From NCBI RefSeq assembly GCF_024189315.1, contig NZ_JAIZEO010000001.1:248001-312000 (forward strand): DNA of 64,000 nt, written 5' to 3'. The notes beneath the pieces are model-generated. The model was not told where the DNA came from. It did not search any database and saw only the letters and a list, made by a program, of their open reading frames with translations. Made by a program: the position numbers and the translations under genes. The stretch comes from Halobacillus sp. A5. Lineage in GTDB: Bacteria > Bacillota > Bacilli > Bacillales > Halobacillaceae. Below are positions 38,542-47,881 of the stretch, in pieces. How positions within the stretch are numbered: the stretch's first letter is position 1; each line of letters starts with the position of its first letter.

Positions 38542-39378
38542 ATGCTTCGATTAGGGCTGATAGGTTATCCGATTGCACATTCATTATCACCTTGGATTCA
38601 CGAGAGGCTTTTAAATGATCAACAATTGGATGGCAGTTATGAATTGTTTGAGATTGATCCTGGACATTTTGACGAACAGATTATTGAGTTAAAGGAACAA
38701 AAGCTCGACGGGTTTAACGTCACTGTTCCTTACAAGGAAAGAATTATGGATTATCTTGATGATATTGATGAAGGGGCTCGTTTCTTAGGAGCGGTAAATA
38801 CCGTTAAGGCAGAGAATGGGAAGTGGGTCGGTTATAATACAGACGGAATCGGATATGTAGCTTCAATTGAAGACCGATTTCCGCAATATTTAAAAGATAC
38901 AAGTAAGGTCCTTATCCTGGGAAGCGGCGGAGCTGCACGTGGGATTTATTACGCTTTTTTACGTAATCAAATAAGTAAAGTAGACCTTGCTAATAGGACG
39001 GTTGCAAAAGCGGAGAAAATTATCGAAGAACTAAACGGAGAGAATTTTTCTACTCCTCTTAGTACCGAGCAAGCCGAAAGTCAAATTGATCAGTATGATC
39101 TTGTTGTCCAAACTACTTCTGTAGGCATGTCACCAAATGATCAGCAATCGATTGTAAAATTAAAGCCTGAATTAAAAGGGGCCATTTTTAGTGATATTGT
39201 TTACCGCCCCAAAATGACAAAGTTCTTGCAGGAAGCCAAGCAGCACGGAGCAAACATACACTTTGGGTATGAAATGCTTCTTCATCAAGCTGTTTATGCG
39301 TTTAGGATTTGGACAAATACTAATCCTGAAACTAAAAAAATAATGAATGATTTTGAAAGCAAATTGGAAGGAGAATAG
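38542..39378 (+). CDS. aroE: Shikimate dehydrogenase
   Basis: NADPH-dependent reduction of dehydroshikimate in aromatic amino acid synthesis. 278 residues with HSLSPWIH near 13-20, the catalytic Lys in NVTVPYKERIM near 60-70, NTDGIGY, and the nucleotide-binding LGSGGAARGIYYAF near 129-142. yhbY begins 1 bp after its stop. Confidence 0.96.
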   Translation: MLRLGLIGYPIAHSLSPWIHERLLNDQQLDGSYELFEIDPGHFDEQIIELKEQKLDGFNVTVPYKERIMDYLDDIDEGARFLGAVNTVKAENGKWVGYNTDGIGYVASIEDRFPQYLKDTSKVLILGSGGAARGIYYAFLRNQISKVDLANRTVAKAEKIIEELNGENFSTPLSTEQAESQIDQYDLVVQTTSVGMSPNDQQSIVKLKPELKGAIFSDIVYRPKMTKFLQEAKQHGANIHFGYEMLLHQAVYAFRIWTNTNPETKKIMNDFESKLEGE

Positions 39379-39379
39379 A

Positions 39380-39670
39380 ATGTTAACGAGTAAAGAAAAA
39401 AAGTTTCTTCGTAAGGAATCTCATCACATCCAGCCTATCTTTCAAGTAGGAAAAGGCGGCGTCAATCCTAATATGACAACTCAGATAGCGGAGGCTCTTG
39501 AAAAAAGAGAACTGATAAAAGTCAGTATTCTGCAAAATAATTTCGATGATAATCAAGTGGTAGCTGAAGAGATCTCTTCACAAACGAAAGCTGAGATTGT
39601 ACAGGTTATTGGGAATATTGTTATTTTATACAAAGAATCAATTAATAATAAGCAGATTGAGCTGCCTTAA
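39380..39670 (+). CDS. yhbY: Ribosome assembly RNA-binding protein YhbY (YqeI)
   Basis: 96-residue CRM-domain protein that associates with pre-50S particles. MLTSKEKKFLRKESHHI at the start and the QVGKGGVNPNM GxxG loop near 27-37 are diagnostic. The ATG at 39380 follows GGAAGGAG; upstream in-frame starts lie inside aroE and extend beyond the family length. Confidence 0.94.
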   Translation: MLTSKEKKFLRKESHHIQPIFQVGKGGVNPNMTTQIAEALEKRELIKVSILQNNFDDNQVVAEEISSQTKAEIVQVIGNIVILYKESINNKQIELP

Positions 39671-39685
39671 AGGAGAGCCATCAAT

Positions 39686-40252
39686 ATGAAAGTAGGGTTG
39701 CTGGGAGGGACTTTTGATCCTCCTCATCTAGGTCACCTGATTATAGCTGAACATGTATGTGAAATGATGGGATTGGACGAAATTTGGTTTATTCCCTCTC
39801 ATGTCCCTCCACACAAACAGGAATCATCGATCTCTGCTGATGATCGTTTAGTGATGGTTGAAAAAGCGGTGGAAAGCAACCCCCATTTCTTTGTTTCATC
39901 AATTGAATTAGAAAGAAAAGGGAAGTCTTACACGCTGGACACCATTAAAGAATTAGATGCTCAATTCCCATCTTACAATTTCTGTTTTATTATAGGCGGA
40001 GATATGGTGGATTACCTGGACCGCTGGTATCGTATTGAAGAACTGAAAAGGCTTGTCCAGTTTGTTGGTGTTGGAAGAGGTGGTTCTTCCAACGCCGCTG
40101 ATGGGGTTACTATGGTGGATATACCACGAATAGACATCTCTTCTTCAATGATAAGAGAGCGGCTCTCTAACAAACAAAGTGTAAGATATTTAGTAGCCGA
40201 TCAAGTTAACGATTATATAAAGGAGAATGCTCTGTATGCACCTGAGTCGTGA
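39686..40252 (+). CDS. nadD: Nicotinate-nucleotide adenylyltransferase
   Basis: Adenylates nicotinate mononucleotide in NAD synthesis. 188 residues with the nucleotidyl transferase signature GGTFDPPHLGHL near 6-17 and the C-terminal ISSSMIRERL near 151-160. It overlaps yqeK by 17 bp. Confidence 0.96.
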   Translation: MKVGLLGGTFDPPHLGHLIIAEHVCEMMGLDEIWFIPSHVPPHKQESSISADDRLVMVEKAVESNPHFFVSSIELERKGKSYTLDTIKELDAQFPSYNFCFIIGGDMVDYLDRWYRIEELKRLVQFVGVGRGGSSNAADGVTMVDIPRIDISSSMIRERLSNKQSVRYLVADQVNDYIKENALYAPES

Positions 40253-40796
40253 CCAATTATTAGATTTCGTACGGCCGCATCTGAAGCAGTCGCGGTATGA
40301 ACACACTGTAAGAGTGACTGATACAGCAGTAGAACTGGCAATACAATATGGGGCTGACGTTCAAAAAGCAGAAACTGCATCAATTTTACATGATTTTGCT
40401 AAACATAAATCTAAAGAAGAGCTTAAACACTGGATTTCTAATGATGAGAGGGTTCCTAATGATTTATTGGACTATCACCATGAATTGTGGCATGGTCCAG
40501 CGGGTGCGCTAATGCTTGAAAATGAACTTGAAATTAAAGATCCAGAAATACTATCTGCGATAGCCTGCCACACCTCGGGTAAAAAGAATATGAGTTTATT
40601 GGACAAGGTTGTATTTCTGGCAGATTATATAGAGCCGGGCCGTAATTTTGAAGGAGTTGAAGAGGTACGTGAACTGGCGAAGAGTGATTTGGATAACGCT
40701 TGTCTGCAATCACTGGTTAATACCGTACATTTTTTAACGAATAATAAAAGAACGGTTTATCCTGATACCATTAATGCATATAATGCATTAGTATAA
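40236..40796 (+). CDS. yqeK: YqeK, HD-domain symmetrical diadenosine tetraphosphatase
   Basis: HD-domain hydrolase that splits Ap4A into two ADP in Bacillota. 186 residues with HTVRVTDTA, LHDFAKHK (HD pair near 50-51), HGPAGA and DKVVFLADYIEPGR motifs. The ATG at 40236 is chosen because AAAGGAG lies 10 bases upstream; the earlier ATG at 40227 is only one base from it. Confidence 0.94.
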   Translation: MHLSRDQLLDFVRPHLKQSRYEHTVRVTDTAVELAIQYGADVQKAETASILHDFAKHKSKEELKHWISNDERVPNDLLDYHHELWHGPAGALMLENELEIKDPEILSAIACHTSGKKNMSLLDKVVFLADYIEPGRNFEGVEEVRELAKSDLDNACLQSLVNTVHFLTNNKRTVYPDTINAYNALV

Positions 40797-40831
40797 TAAA
40801 CTGCGCCACTATAAATAATGGGAGGAATAGT

Positions 40832-41185
40832 ATGGATAGTAAAGATTTAGTGAAGGTCGCTGCGAAGGCATGTGACGAGAAAAGAGCACAGGATATAGTT
40901 GTACTTGATATGGCTGATGTATCTCTTGTTGCTGATTATTTCTTAATTTGTGAAGGATCAAATGAAAGACAGGTACAAGCCATTGCTCGTGAAGTAAAAG
41001 AACAAGCAGAAGAAAATGGGATTGAAGTGAAACGTATGGAAGGCTTTGATAAAGCTCGATGGATACTGGTGGATTTAAACGGTGTCGTCTGTCACATCTT
41101 TCATAAAGATGAGCGTCATTATTATAATTTAGAAAGACTATGGGGCGATGCATCAACTGTTTCTGTTGAGGGGATACAAGGTTGA
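40832..41185 (+). CDS. rsfS: Ribosomal silencing factor RsfS (YqeL)
   Basis: Binds uL14 on the 50S subunit and blocks subunit joining in slow growth. 117 residues with DIVVLDMADVSLVADYFLIC near 22-41 and the FDKARWILVDLNGVVCHIF block near 71-89. It overlaps yqeM by 4 bp. Confidence 0.95.
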   Translation: MDSKDLVKVAAKACDEKRAQDIVVLDMADVSLVADYFLICEGSNERQVQAIAREVKEQAEENGIEVKRMEGFDKARWILVDLNGVVCHIFHKDERHYYNLERLWGDASTVSVEGIQG

Positions 41186-41910
41186 GTTATCAACGTATGG
41201 CCGAGGTATACGACCGGCTGATGCAGGATGCTCCTTATAATAAATGGGTAACCTGGACCAGACACATGATTAAGAAACACCGTCCCCGCACTAAGTATGT
41301 ACTTGATTTAGGATGTGGAACGGGTGAAATTACAACTAGACTGGCACAGACTTATCAAATGACAGGTGTCGATTTATCAGAAGATATGCTGGCAATCGCT
41401 TCGACTAAAGACGACCGCCGAACCATTCAGTGGCTGCGGCAGGATATTACCAGGCTAACCGGCCTTTCCAATTATGATTGTATCATCAGTTACTGTGATG
41501 TTATTAACTATATTATTAAAGAAGAAGATTTACTTTTAGTTTTTCAGCATGCTTATGAAGCTTTAGATTCAGAAGGGCTTTTCTTGTTTGACGTTCATTC
41601 TCTACCTCATATTAACAATGATTTGATCGGTCGGACTTTTGCCGAAGTATATGATGACTTATCCTATATATGGTTTTGCGATGAGGGTAGTGTTCCAGGT
41701 GAATTTGAGCATGAATTGACTTTCTTTATAAGAAATGGTGAAGTATTTGAAAGATTTGATGAAACCCACTATCAAAAAGGTTACTCTCCCCTTTATTTGA
41801 AAGAAGAATTAATAAAAGCAGGCTTTAGTATTTTAGGTGTTTATGCGGACTTCTCCGATGTTTCTGCAGATGAGGGAGAACGATTATTCTTTGTCTGCCT
41901 GAAAAAATAA
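41182..41910 (+). CDS. yqeM: YqeM class I SAM-dependent methyltransferase
   Basis: 242 residues with the SAM motif YVLDLGCGTGEITT near 38-51 and SYCDVINYI near 99-107. The start is TTG at 41182 inside the rsfS stop. The substrate is unknown; conserved linkage to ribosome factors suggests, but does not prove, a translation-related target. It ends at a bidirectional terminator. Confidence 0.9.
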   Translation: MSYQRMAEVYDRLMQDAPYNKWVTWTRHMIKKHRPRTKYVLDLGCGTGEITTRLAQTYQMTGVDLSEDMLAIASTKDDRRTIQWLRQDITRLTGLSNYDCIISYCDVINYIIKEEDLLLVFQHAYEALDSEGLFLFDVHSLPHINNDLIGRTFAEVYDDLSYIWFCDEGSVPGEFEHELTFFIRNGEVFERFDETHYQKGYSPLYLKEELIKAGFSILGVYADFSDVSADEGERLFFVCLKK

Positions 41911-41942
41911 AGGCGGGCATTCGGTGCCGCCTTTATTTTTTT
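41907..41942. terminator. Bidirectional terminator between yqeM and comER
   Basis: AAAGGCGGCA-type stem (AAAGGCGGGCA with TGCCGCCTTT) around TTCGG, flanked by A- and T-runs, serving the convergent genes. Confidence 0.88.
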
Positions 41943-41976
41943 GCAGGAAAAAGACAATTTATGTCGAATATGTCTA

Positions 41977-42786
41977 TTAAAGCTTTATGGATAATTTATC
42001 CCTGTAATGCTTATAGTGCGTAGCCTGAAACATTCTAAGGAAGGTATCATCAATATTTTCTTCCAGAGCCACTAACCCTTCTCCCGTAACCCCTCCCTTA
42101 ACGGTTACTTTTTTTATGAGTTCTGGAAAACTGTAAATATCTTTTTCCAGCAGAGCTGCCAGACCGATAATCATTTCCTCCATAAGCACGGTTGCCTGAT
42201 CTTGTGAGATTCCTCCAATTTTATTTGCAGATTCAATCATATTCTCCAGTAAAAAACCTACAAATGCTGGTCCGCATGAAACAATATCAGAAGAAACTCG
42301 AATATGCTCTTCTTCAATCTCAACAGGTTTTGAAAAACAGGAAAAAGTATCAAAGAGTTCTTTTTTAAATTTTTCATGTATCCTATCCCCAAATGTAAAC
42401 AAACTCACCCCTGCATGAGCCCGGTTTGTAATAGAAGGAACGATTCGAGCAACCTGGCTGTTCACTTTTTTTTCTAAATCATTTACAGATACTGGACTAG
42501 TTATAGATACAAGACATTGGTTCGAGGAAAGGGTTAAATGATCTAGTACATGCTCGTAATGATGAGGCTTCACACAAATGAAAATAATCTCGCTGTTCTG
42601 TCCTGCCTCTGTAATCGTCTGAGCAACCGTGATTTCAGGGAATTGTTCTTTTAAGGCTTCAGCTTTATCTGGAGACCGGTTATAGACATTGATGTCACCT
42701 GCCTGTACAGCGCCGCTTGATATGAAGGCATGTGTAAGCATGCTCCCCATGTTTCCTGTGCCGATTAATCCATATTTCATGGGCAT
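41977..42786 (-). CDS. comER: ComER, pyrroline-5-carboxylate reductase-like protein
   Basis: 269 residues of the ProC/ComER family with the N-terminal nucleotide-binding GLIGTGNMGSML near 6-17 and FICVKPHHY near 71. It is divergent from comEA as in B. subtilis, where comER is dispensable for competence and has been linked to sporulation and biofilm in some Bacillus. Enzymatic activity is not certain. Confidence 0.92.
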   Translation of the reverse strand: MPMKYGLIGTGNMGSMLTHAFISSGAVQAGDINVYNRSPDKAEALKEQFPEITVAQTITEAGQNSEIIFICVKPHHYEHVLDHLTLSSNQCLVSITSPVSVNDLEKKVNSQVARIVPSITNRAHAGVSLFTFGDRIHEKFKKELFDTFSCFSKPVEIEEEHIRVSSDIVSCGPAFVGFLLENMIESANKIGGISQDQATVLMEEMIIGLAALLEKDIYSFPELIKKVTVKGGVTGEGLVALEENIDDTFLRMFQATHYKHYRDKLSIKL

Positions 42787-42854
42787 CTCCTCCTTATCGT
42801 TTACCTAACTACTTTATTCACAACAATAAGAAATATGAAGGGAAGTTGAATTCT

Positions 42855-43451
42855 ATGCTGATACTTAAGAAGTATGGTTGGATTGGAGTAGTCCTTTTCT
42901 TATTTGCTTTACTTATACTGTTTAACTTCGATCAAGAAGAGTCTTTATTGCAAGTAAAGGGGGAGTCAAATGAAAAAAGTATGGATACTTCAAAGGAGCT
43001 TCAAGATCCTCCACAGAAAGAAGGTTCATTTTTTGTAGTAGATGTAAAAGGAGAAGTGAATGAACCAGGCATTTACGATGTTGAGGAGGGGATGAGAGTT
43101 AATGATGCTATTCAATTAGCAGGAGGACTAACTGAGAAGGCGGATGAGACAACCATTAACCTTGCTCAAAAGGTGCAGGACGAAATGGTGATCTTAGTGA
43201 TGAGCACACTAAATGATAATAATAAGGTTACAGAAGAAAGTGGAAGTAATAGTACTTCGGTTGTACGAATTAACTATGCAACTTCTGAAGAGGTTCAAGC
43301 TCTGCCAGGCATTGGACCTGCAAAAGCAGAGGCAATTATTACATACCGTGATGAACAAGGACTTTTTAAAAGCAGCGAGGATTTACTGAATGTATCCGGA
43401 ATTGGTGAAAAGACTCTGGAAAGCCTGGAAGAGCATATTCAGATACCTTAA
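42855..43451 (+). CDS. comEA: Competence DNA receptor ComEA
   Basis: Membrane-anchored double-stranded DNA receptor for transformation. 198 residues: a membrane segment near 8-25, a SLBB-like domain (FFVVDVKGEVNEPGIYDVEE near 58-77), a linker, and a C-terminal helix-hairpin-helix DNA-binding domain (QALPGIGPAKAEAIITYR near 152-169). ATG 42855 is chosen; a TTG 9 bases upstream is too close to GAAGGG. Confidence 0.94.
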   Translation: MLILKKYGWIGVVLFLFALLILFNFDQEESLLQVKGESNEKSMDTSKELQDPPQKEGSFFVVDVKGEVNEPGIYDVEEGMRVNDAIQLAGGLTEKADETTINLAQKVQDEMVILVMSTLNDNNKVTEESGSNSTSVVRINYATSEEVQALPGIGPAKAEAIITYRDEQGLFKSSEDLLNVSGIGEKTLESLEEHIQIP

Positions 43452-43524
43452 CTGGTAATTGACGTAAATTCTCAGTGAGAGTACACTTGATTAAAAATAT
43501 GATGTAAATAAAGGAGTCAGTATG

Positions 43525-44109
43525 ATGGAACGAATATCGTGGGATCATTATTTTATGGCACAGAGCTATCTTCTAAAAACACGCAGTACCTGTGAAAGAC
43601 TTGCTGTAGGTGCTGTCATTGTTCGAGATAAACGTATGATTGCAGGGGGATATAATGGGAGTGTCAGCGGAGGAGTACATTGTATTGATGAAGGCTGTTA
43701 CGTTATTGATGGGCATTGTGTTCGTACCATACATGCTGAAATGAATGCTTTACTTCAATGTTCTAAATTTGGTGTCGCAACCGAAGGAGCCGAAATTTAT
43801 GTTACTCATTTTCCGTGTCTTCACTGTACAAAGGCGATTATACAAGCAGGTATAAAAGCGGTATACTACAGTGAAGATTATCGTAATCACCCTTATGCGG
43901 AACAGTTGTTTGAAAATGCAGGGGTGAAGATGATTAAAGTAGAACATACCATTGGCAATGCTGAAGAATCATTAGAAAAAGCTCAATTTGTAGAAGCTCT
44001 AGTTAAGAAGCTTGAAAACACTAATGTTAATGAACAAGAGATTGTCTCACTAAAGAACCGGGCTGCTGAATTATTCCCCAATCCGCTTCAAAAAACAAAT
44101 GAGAGGTAA
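43525..44109 (+). CDS. comEB: ComEB, dCMP deaminase family protein
   Basis: 194 residues with the zinc/catalytic HAEMNALLQ near 72-80 and PCLHCTKAI near 98-106. The family converts dCMP to dUMP; comEB is in the comE operon but is not essential for DNA uptake in B. subtilis. Two adjacent ATGs at 43522 and 43525; the second fits the AAGGAG spacing and the family N-terminus. Confidence 0.93.
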   Translation: MERISWDHYFMAQSYLLKTRSTCERLAVGAVIVRDKRMIAGGYNGSVSGGVHCIDEGCYVIDGHCVRTIHAEMNALLQCSKFGVATEGAEIYVTHFPCLHCTKAIIQAGIKAVYYSEDYRNHPYAEQLFENAGVKMIKVEHTIGNAEESLEKAQFVEALVKKLENTNVNEQEIVSLKNRAAELFPNPLQKTNER

Positions 44110-46345
44110 TTACCATCTGCTGGTATTTGCTTTTTTGTCAGGCGGCTTGACTGTAACCTTAAATTATCCAATAAAAGCGATCATTCTGCTGGCCTTTACG
44201 ATATGGATAATTAAATTAAATACTTGGAAATGGAGAGGAACCTTATTAACCCTCTTCATTTCTGGATTTTTACTATACAACTCTTCTCCTCAATCTCCTC
44301 ATATTAAAGAATCCACCACCTCAATCTCCGGCACCGTTATATCTCCTGTGACAAAAACAGATTCGACTATAAGAGTCATTCTGGAAAATCAATCCTCTGA
44401 TGATAAGTTAATGCTTCAATATTTTACCGATGGGGGAGATGCAGAGGAGATAATGTCGCGTTTGAAATACGGTGCCTCTTGTGAAGTAAATGGCGTGCAA
44501 CGGCCGCCTGATTCAGCCACCAACCCCGGTGAGTTCAACTATCGGACTTACCTTTCTCATCAGGGCATTCATTCAGAAATCATTATTAATACTCCTTCAC
44601 AACTATTATGTGATGGATCATCGTATCTTCATCAAATATATAAAGTTCGACAAGCTATTATCGAACGAACGTCAAATGTAGTTGGTAAAGCAGCCTTTCC
44701 CTGGGCTTCCGCACTTGTATTTGGGGACAGTTCTTTATTAGATGAGAAACTGTTAGAGTGGTTTAGAGATTTTAATTTATCACATATTCTCGCCATATCA
44801 GGCTTGCATGTAGGTTTGTTTGTAGGCGGATTGTTCTTTGTTCTTTTTCGTTCAGGTTTGGCAACGGTCGAACAAACGAGGTACTCTCTGTTGCTTATTA
44901 TTCCATGTTATTGCTTTATTGCAGGTGCAGAGCCTTCTGTATTACGGGCGTCTTTTATGGCTCTTCTGTTAACGGGGCTTAGTTTCACGCGTTTTAAAAT
45001 GAATGTGAGCGACATCCTTTCTGTTGCGGCTTTGTTACTGCTTTGGTTTAATCCGGATTATTTATATCATTTAGGTTTTCAATTTTCTTTTCTCGTCACT
45101 TTTGCACTATTGTTATCAAAACCACTGATTTTATCTCAACATCCTCTGGCTGTCGCTGCAACAATCAGCCTTGTAAGCCAGCTCTCCATTCTTTCCATTC
45201 AACTCCACCACTTTTATGAATTTAACCCGTTGTCTCTTATTTTAAATTTAATTATTGTTCCATACTTTTCCTTTTTTGTTATTCCTTTTATTATATTGAT
45301 TGTCATTCTTTGCTGGATTATTCCATCACTTGCGGGAAGCCTGTCCGGGGTGTTTGTTCAATTACACGATGCTGTTCTTCATTGGATTATCTTTATCAGT
45401 AAAGGGTTAAACATTCAGTGGATTGTAGGTGAATTTCCTCCTGTGTGGGGCTGCATGTATTTTCTTCTTTTTATAAGTATGATGAGAAACTGGTGTAAAG
45501 GTCTGTTAAAGAAAGCATTTACTTATGGAATATTGATGGCAGCTCTTATAATGAGCTACAGTGTGGTTCCTTACCTAAGCCGTAACGGTGAAGTGACCAT
45601 GCTGGACGTAGGGCAGGGAGATGCATTTGTTATTGAGCTTCCGCACAGAAAAGGCATAGTAATGATTGACGCAGCAGGGCCGTCCGTTTTTTCTAATAAC
45701 CCCTCAAGTATTGCTGACAATACAATTAAGCCCTTTTTAAAGTCAAAAGGGATCAGTAAAATTGACGCATTATTCATATCCCACCAAGATCAGGACCATA
45801 GTGGAAGTGTAGAATTTCTTTCTTCTTTTTTGGAAGTAGACGATATATTTGTCAGTTCTTTTCATGATGATAATCAGGAGAGTAATCGAGTGAAAAAAGA
45901 GGATATTCTATATGTATCCGGCCAGCCATTTACCATAATTCATCCTAAAGTCGATCAACTAGATCCAAACGACAATTCTCTTGTAATTTATACAGAGCTT
46001 GGCGGCCGCTCATGGCTTTTTACAGGGGATATATCGAAAGAAATTGAGGATGAATTGATGAATAATTATCCTGAATTAACAGCAGATGTTCTTAAAGTGA
46101 GCCATCACGGGAGCCGGAGTTCCACGAGTGAAAGCTGGCTGAGGCAGATCAGTCCCGAAGTAGCTTTGTTATCAGTGGGAAGAGATAATAGGTATGGTCA
46201 CCCACATCATAAAGTTATCGAAGATCTAGAACAGGAAGGAAGTATTATTTTGCGTACTGATCATCACGGAGCTGTAAAGTATTTATTTAATGGAGAAGAT
46301 GGAACGTTTTATACAGAGTTGACGTATAATGCGGAAAGAAAATAA
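44099..46345 (+). CDS. comEC: Competence DNA channel protein ComEC
   Basis: Polytopic protein that passes single-stranded DNA across the membrane. 748 residues: N-terminal helices and the DUF4131/OB region (about 1-180), the Competence domain with multiple helices (about 190-470, starting ISGLHVGLFVGGLFF), and a C-terminal metallo-beta-lactamase nuclease-like domain with SHQDQDHSGS near 560 and SHHGSRSSTSESWL near 673. It overlaps comEB by 11 bp and has no ribosome-binding site of its own, so translation is coupled. Confidence 0.95.
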   Translation: MRGNYHLLVFAFLSGGLTVTLNYPIKAIILLAFTIWIIKLNTWKWRGTLLTLFISGFLLYNSSPQSPHIKESTTSISGTVISPVTKTDSTIRVILENQSSDDKLMLQYFTDGGDAEEIMSRLKYGASCEVNGVQRPPDSATNPGEFNYRTYLSHQGIHSEIIINTPSQLLCDGSSYLHQIYKVRQAIIERTSNVVGKAAFPWASALVFGDSSLLDEKLLEWFRDFNLSHILAISGLHVGLFVGGLFFVLFRSGLATVEQTRYSLLLIIPCYCFIAGAEPSVLRASFMALLLTGLSFTRFKMNVSDILSVAALLLLWFNPDYLYHLGFQFSFLVTFALLLSKPLILSQHPLAVAATISLVSQLSILSIQLHHFYEFNPLSLILNLIIVPYFSFFVIPFIILIVILCWIIPSLAGSLSGVFVQLHDAVLHWIIFISKGLNIQWIVGEFPPVWGCMYFLLFISMMRNWCKGLLKKAFTYGILMAALIMSYSVVPYLSRNGEVTMLDVGQGDAFVIELPHRKGIVMIDAAGPSVFSNNPSSIADNTIKPFLKSKGISKIDALFISHQDQDHSGSVEFLSSFLEVDDIFVSSFHDDNQESNRVKKEDILYVSGQPFTIIHPKVDQLDPNDNSLVIYTELGGRSWLFTGDISKEIEDELMNNYPELTADVLKVSHHGSRSSTSESWLRQISPEVALLSVGRDNRYGHPHHKVIEDLEQEGSIILRTDHHGAVKYLFNGEDGTFYTELTYNAERK

Positions 46346-46389
46346 AAAAGACTGCCGTAGAGGAAGCAGCCTTTCACCTTCATTATGGA

Positions 46390-46524
46390 TTATTGTCCAA
46401 TAACTGAGAATAACACGCCTATCCCAAAAATGACGAAGAAAAAAACAAATGATGCGACAAAACCAATGCCTGAATCAATGACGTCATTTGTTTTTGATTG
46501 AATATCTTTCTTAAATTCATTCAT
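46390..46524 (-). CDS. yqzM: YqzM family small membrane protein, 44 residues
   Basis: Short protein with a cytoplasmic N-terminus (MNEFKKDIQSKTNDVIDSG) and one C-terminal membrane helix (FVASFVFFFVIFGIGVLF). Length, sequence pattern and position between comEC and holA match B. subtilis YqzM. GGAGGGG lies 7 bases before the ATG at 46524. The function is unknown. Confidence 0.85.
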   Translation of the reverse strand: MNEFKKDIQSKTNDVIDSGIGFVASFVFFFVIFGIGVLFSVIGQ

Positions 46525-46740
46525 GGTTACCCCTCCTATATCATTTCCCATTATAAGTGATAAATGATTAAAAATCCACATGCTTTGTAAGTAAGCCTCT
46601 ATTCAATTTTTGTTTGCCTCTTCTAGCAAGACTTGTCAAAGATAATTCTCCCATAAACGGTCACACTAAGCTCATGAGGGAGACAACATCGTTTACTCTT
46701 ATAGCGTCCGGGGCTATAGGAAAAACGTTTATATAGATGC
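46525..46740. other. Non-coding stretch upstream of holA and yqzM
   Basis: Holds the yqzM upstream region (ATTATA on the plus strand at 46550-46555 is a possible minus-strand -10) and small palindromes: CTCATGAG near 46671 and TATAGC/GCTATA at 46700-46718. No gene is recognised; a minus-strand open frame across it looks spurious. Confidence 0.4.
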
Positions 46741-46825
46741 TTGCGGTGGTGATGTTTTGACAGAGCAAAAGTTAAAACATAAAATAGTATCACGAAATCA
46801 TCCCTGATTGGGGACACCACCGCAA
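46741..46825. promoter_or_regulatory. 11-bp inverted repeat bracketing the holA promoter
   Basis: TTGCGGTGGTG at 46741-46751 and CACCACCGCAA at 46815-46825 are perfect inverted copies 63 bp apart. Between them lies the promoter TTGACA (46757-46762), 17 bp, TAAAAT (46780-46785). The left arm is directly upstream of -35 and the right arm about 25-35 bases into the transcript. Confidence 0.6.
46757..46785 (+). promoter_or_regulatory. Sigma-A promoter of holA
   Basis: Consensus TTGACA, 17-bp spacer, TAAAAT; predicted start near 46792, 62 bp before holA. Confidence 0.8.
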
Positions 46826-46853
46826 CTTTTACAACCGGAAAGGGAGACGAAAT

Positions 46854-47873
46854 TTGGCTGAACAGATTTACTTATTATATGGAACGGAAGATTATTTAAT
46901 TCAAAACCATAAAAAGAAAATAATTGAAGATACTCTTGCTCTTGATGACCGTGAATTTAATGTTTCTCAATATGATCTTGAGGAAACACCAATTGAAGAT
47001 GTTGTTACGGATGCGGAGACCTTTCCTTTTTTAGGTGATAAAAAAATCGTTATCGCATATCATCCCGTTTTTCTTAAAGCTAAACCAGACCCTTTAGCTT
47101 TTGAACACGATGTAGATTCACTTATTCGATACATAGCCAATCCTGCTGATTATAGTGTTCTTGTAATTATTGCTCCATATGAGAAAGTGGACGAGCGAAA
47201 AAAAGTTTTTAAGCAATTAAAGAAAAATGCGAAAATAGAGCATTGTCAGCCTGTAAGAGAATGGGATATTGACAAATGGATCCAATCGCTGGCCGGGGAA
47301 TTTAATATTATCATTCCAGAGTCTATTCATGAATTGTTTGCTCAGGAAGTTGGAACAAATCTGATGGCTCTGCGGAATGAAATGGAGAAATTGGCTTTAA
47401 ATGTTGGAAAGGGCGGTACTATTACCCGCGAGCTGGCAGAAAGTTTATTATCCCACAGTGCAGAAACTTCCGGACTGAAAATGGTGGACGCAGTTATGGA
47501 AAAAGATTTAGGGAAGGCGATCATGCTTTTTAAAGATTTATTAAAAGCGAATGAAGAACCTATTTCATTAGTGGCTTTGCTTGCTTCTCAATTTAGAATT
47601 ATCAGTCAGGTGAAAACACTAAAGCAAAAGGGTTATGCACAAAATCAAATGCGTGATTATATAAAGGCACACCCATTTGTAATCAAAATGGCATTGAAAA
47701 GAGAGAGAGCTTTCACGAGTGAGGAGCTCAACGGTATCATTCAGGAGCTGGCCGAGACAGATTTTGTAATGAAACAGGGGCAAATGGAGAAGGAGCTCGC
47801 ATTTGAAATGCTTCTATATCAACTGATTCATTTAAAACAAAGTGGCTTAACACCTGCACATAACAATGTATAA
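46854..47873 (+). CDS. holA: DNA polymerase III delta subunit
   Basis: Clamp-loader wrench that opens the beta clamp. 339 residues beginning MAEQIYLLYGTEDYLIQ with the AAA+-like N-domain, and a C-terminal collar domain. The start is TTG at 46854 after AAGGGAG. In B. subtilis it is yqeN at the same place. Confidence 0.94.
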   Translation: MAEQIYLLYGTEDYLIQNHKKKIIEDTLALDDREFNVSQYDLEETPIEDVVTDAETFPFLGDKKIVIAYHPVFLKAKPDPLAFEHDVDSLIRYIANPADYSVLVIIAPYEKVDERKKVFKQLKKNAKIEHCQPVREWDIDKWIQSLAGEFNIIIPESIHELFAQEVGTNLMALRNEMEKLALNVGKGGTITRELAESLLSHSAETSGLKMVDAVMEKDLGKAIMLFKDLLKANEEPISLVALLASQFRIISQVKTLKQKGYAQNQMRDYIKAHPFVIKMALKRERAFTSEELNGIIQELAETDFVMKQGQMEKELAFEMLLYQLIHLKQSGLTPAHNNV

Positions 47874-47881
47874 AAAGCAAT

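Noticed and set aside
46623-46820. Minus-strand open frame of 65 residues upstream of holA
   Set aside because: It crosses the holA promoter and inverted-repeat arms, lacks a ribosome-binding site and has an implausible composition.
46741-46825. The inverted repeat before holA as a terminator
   Set aside because: The 63-base loop is too long, a consensus promoter lies inside it, and only a short T4 follows.
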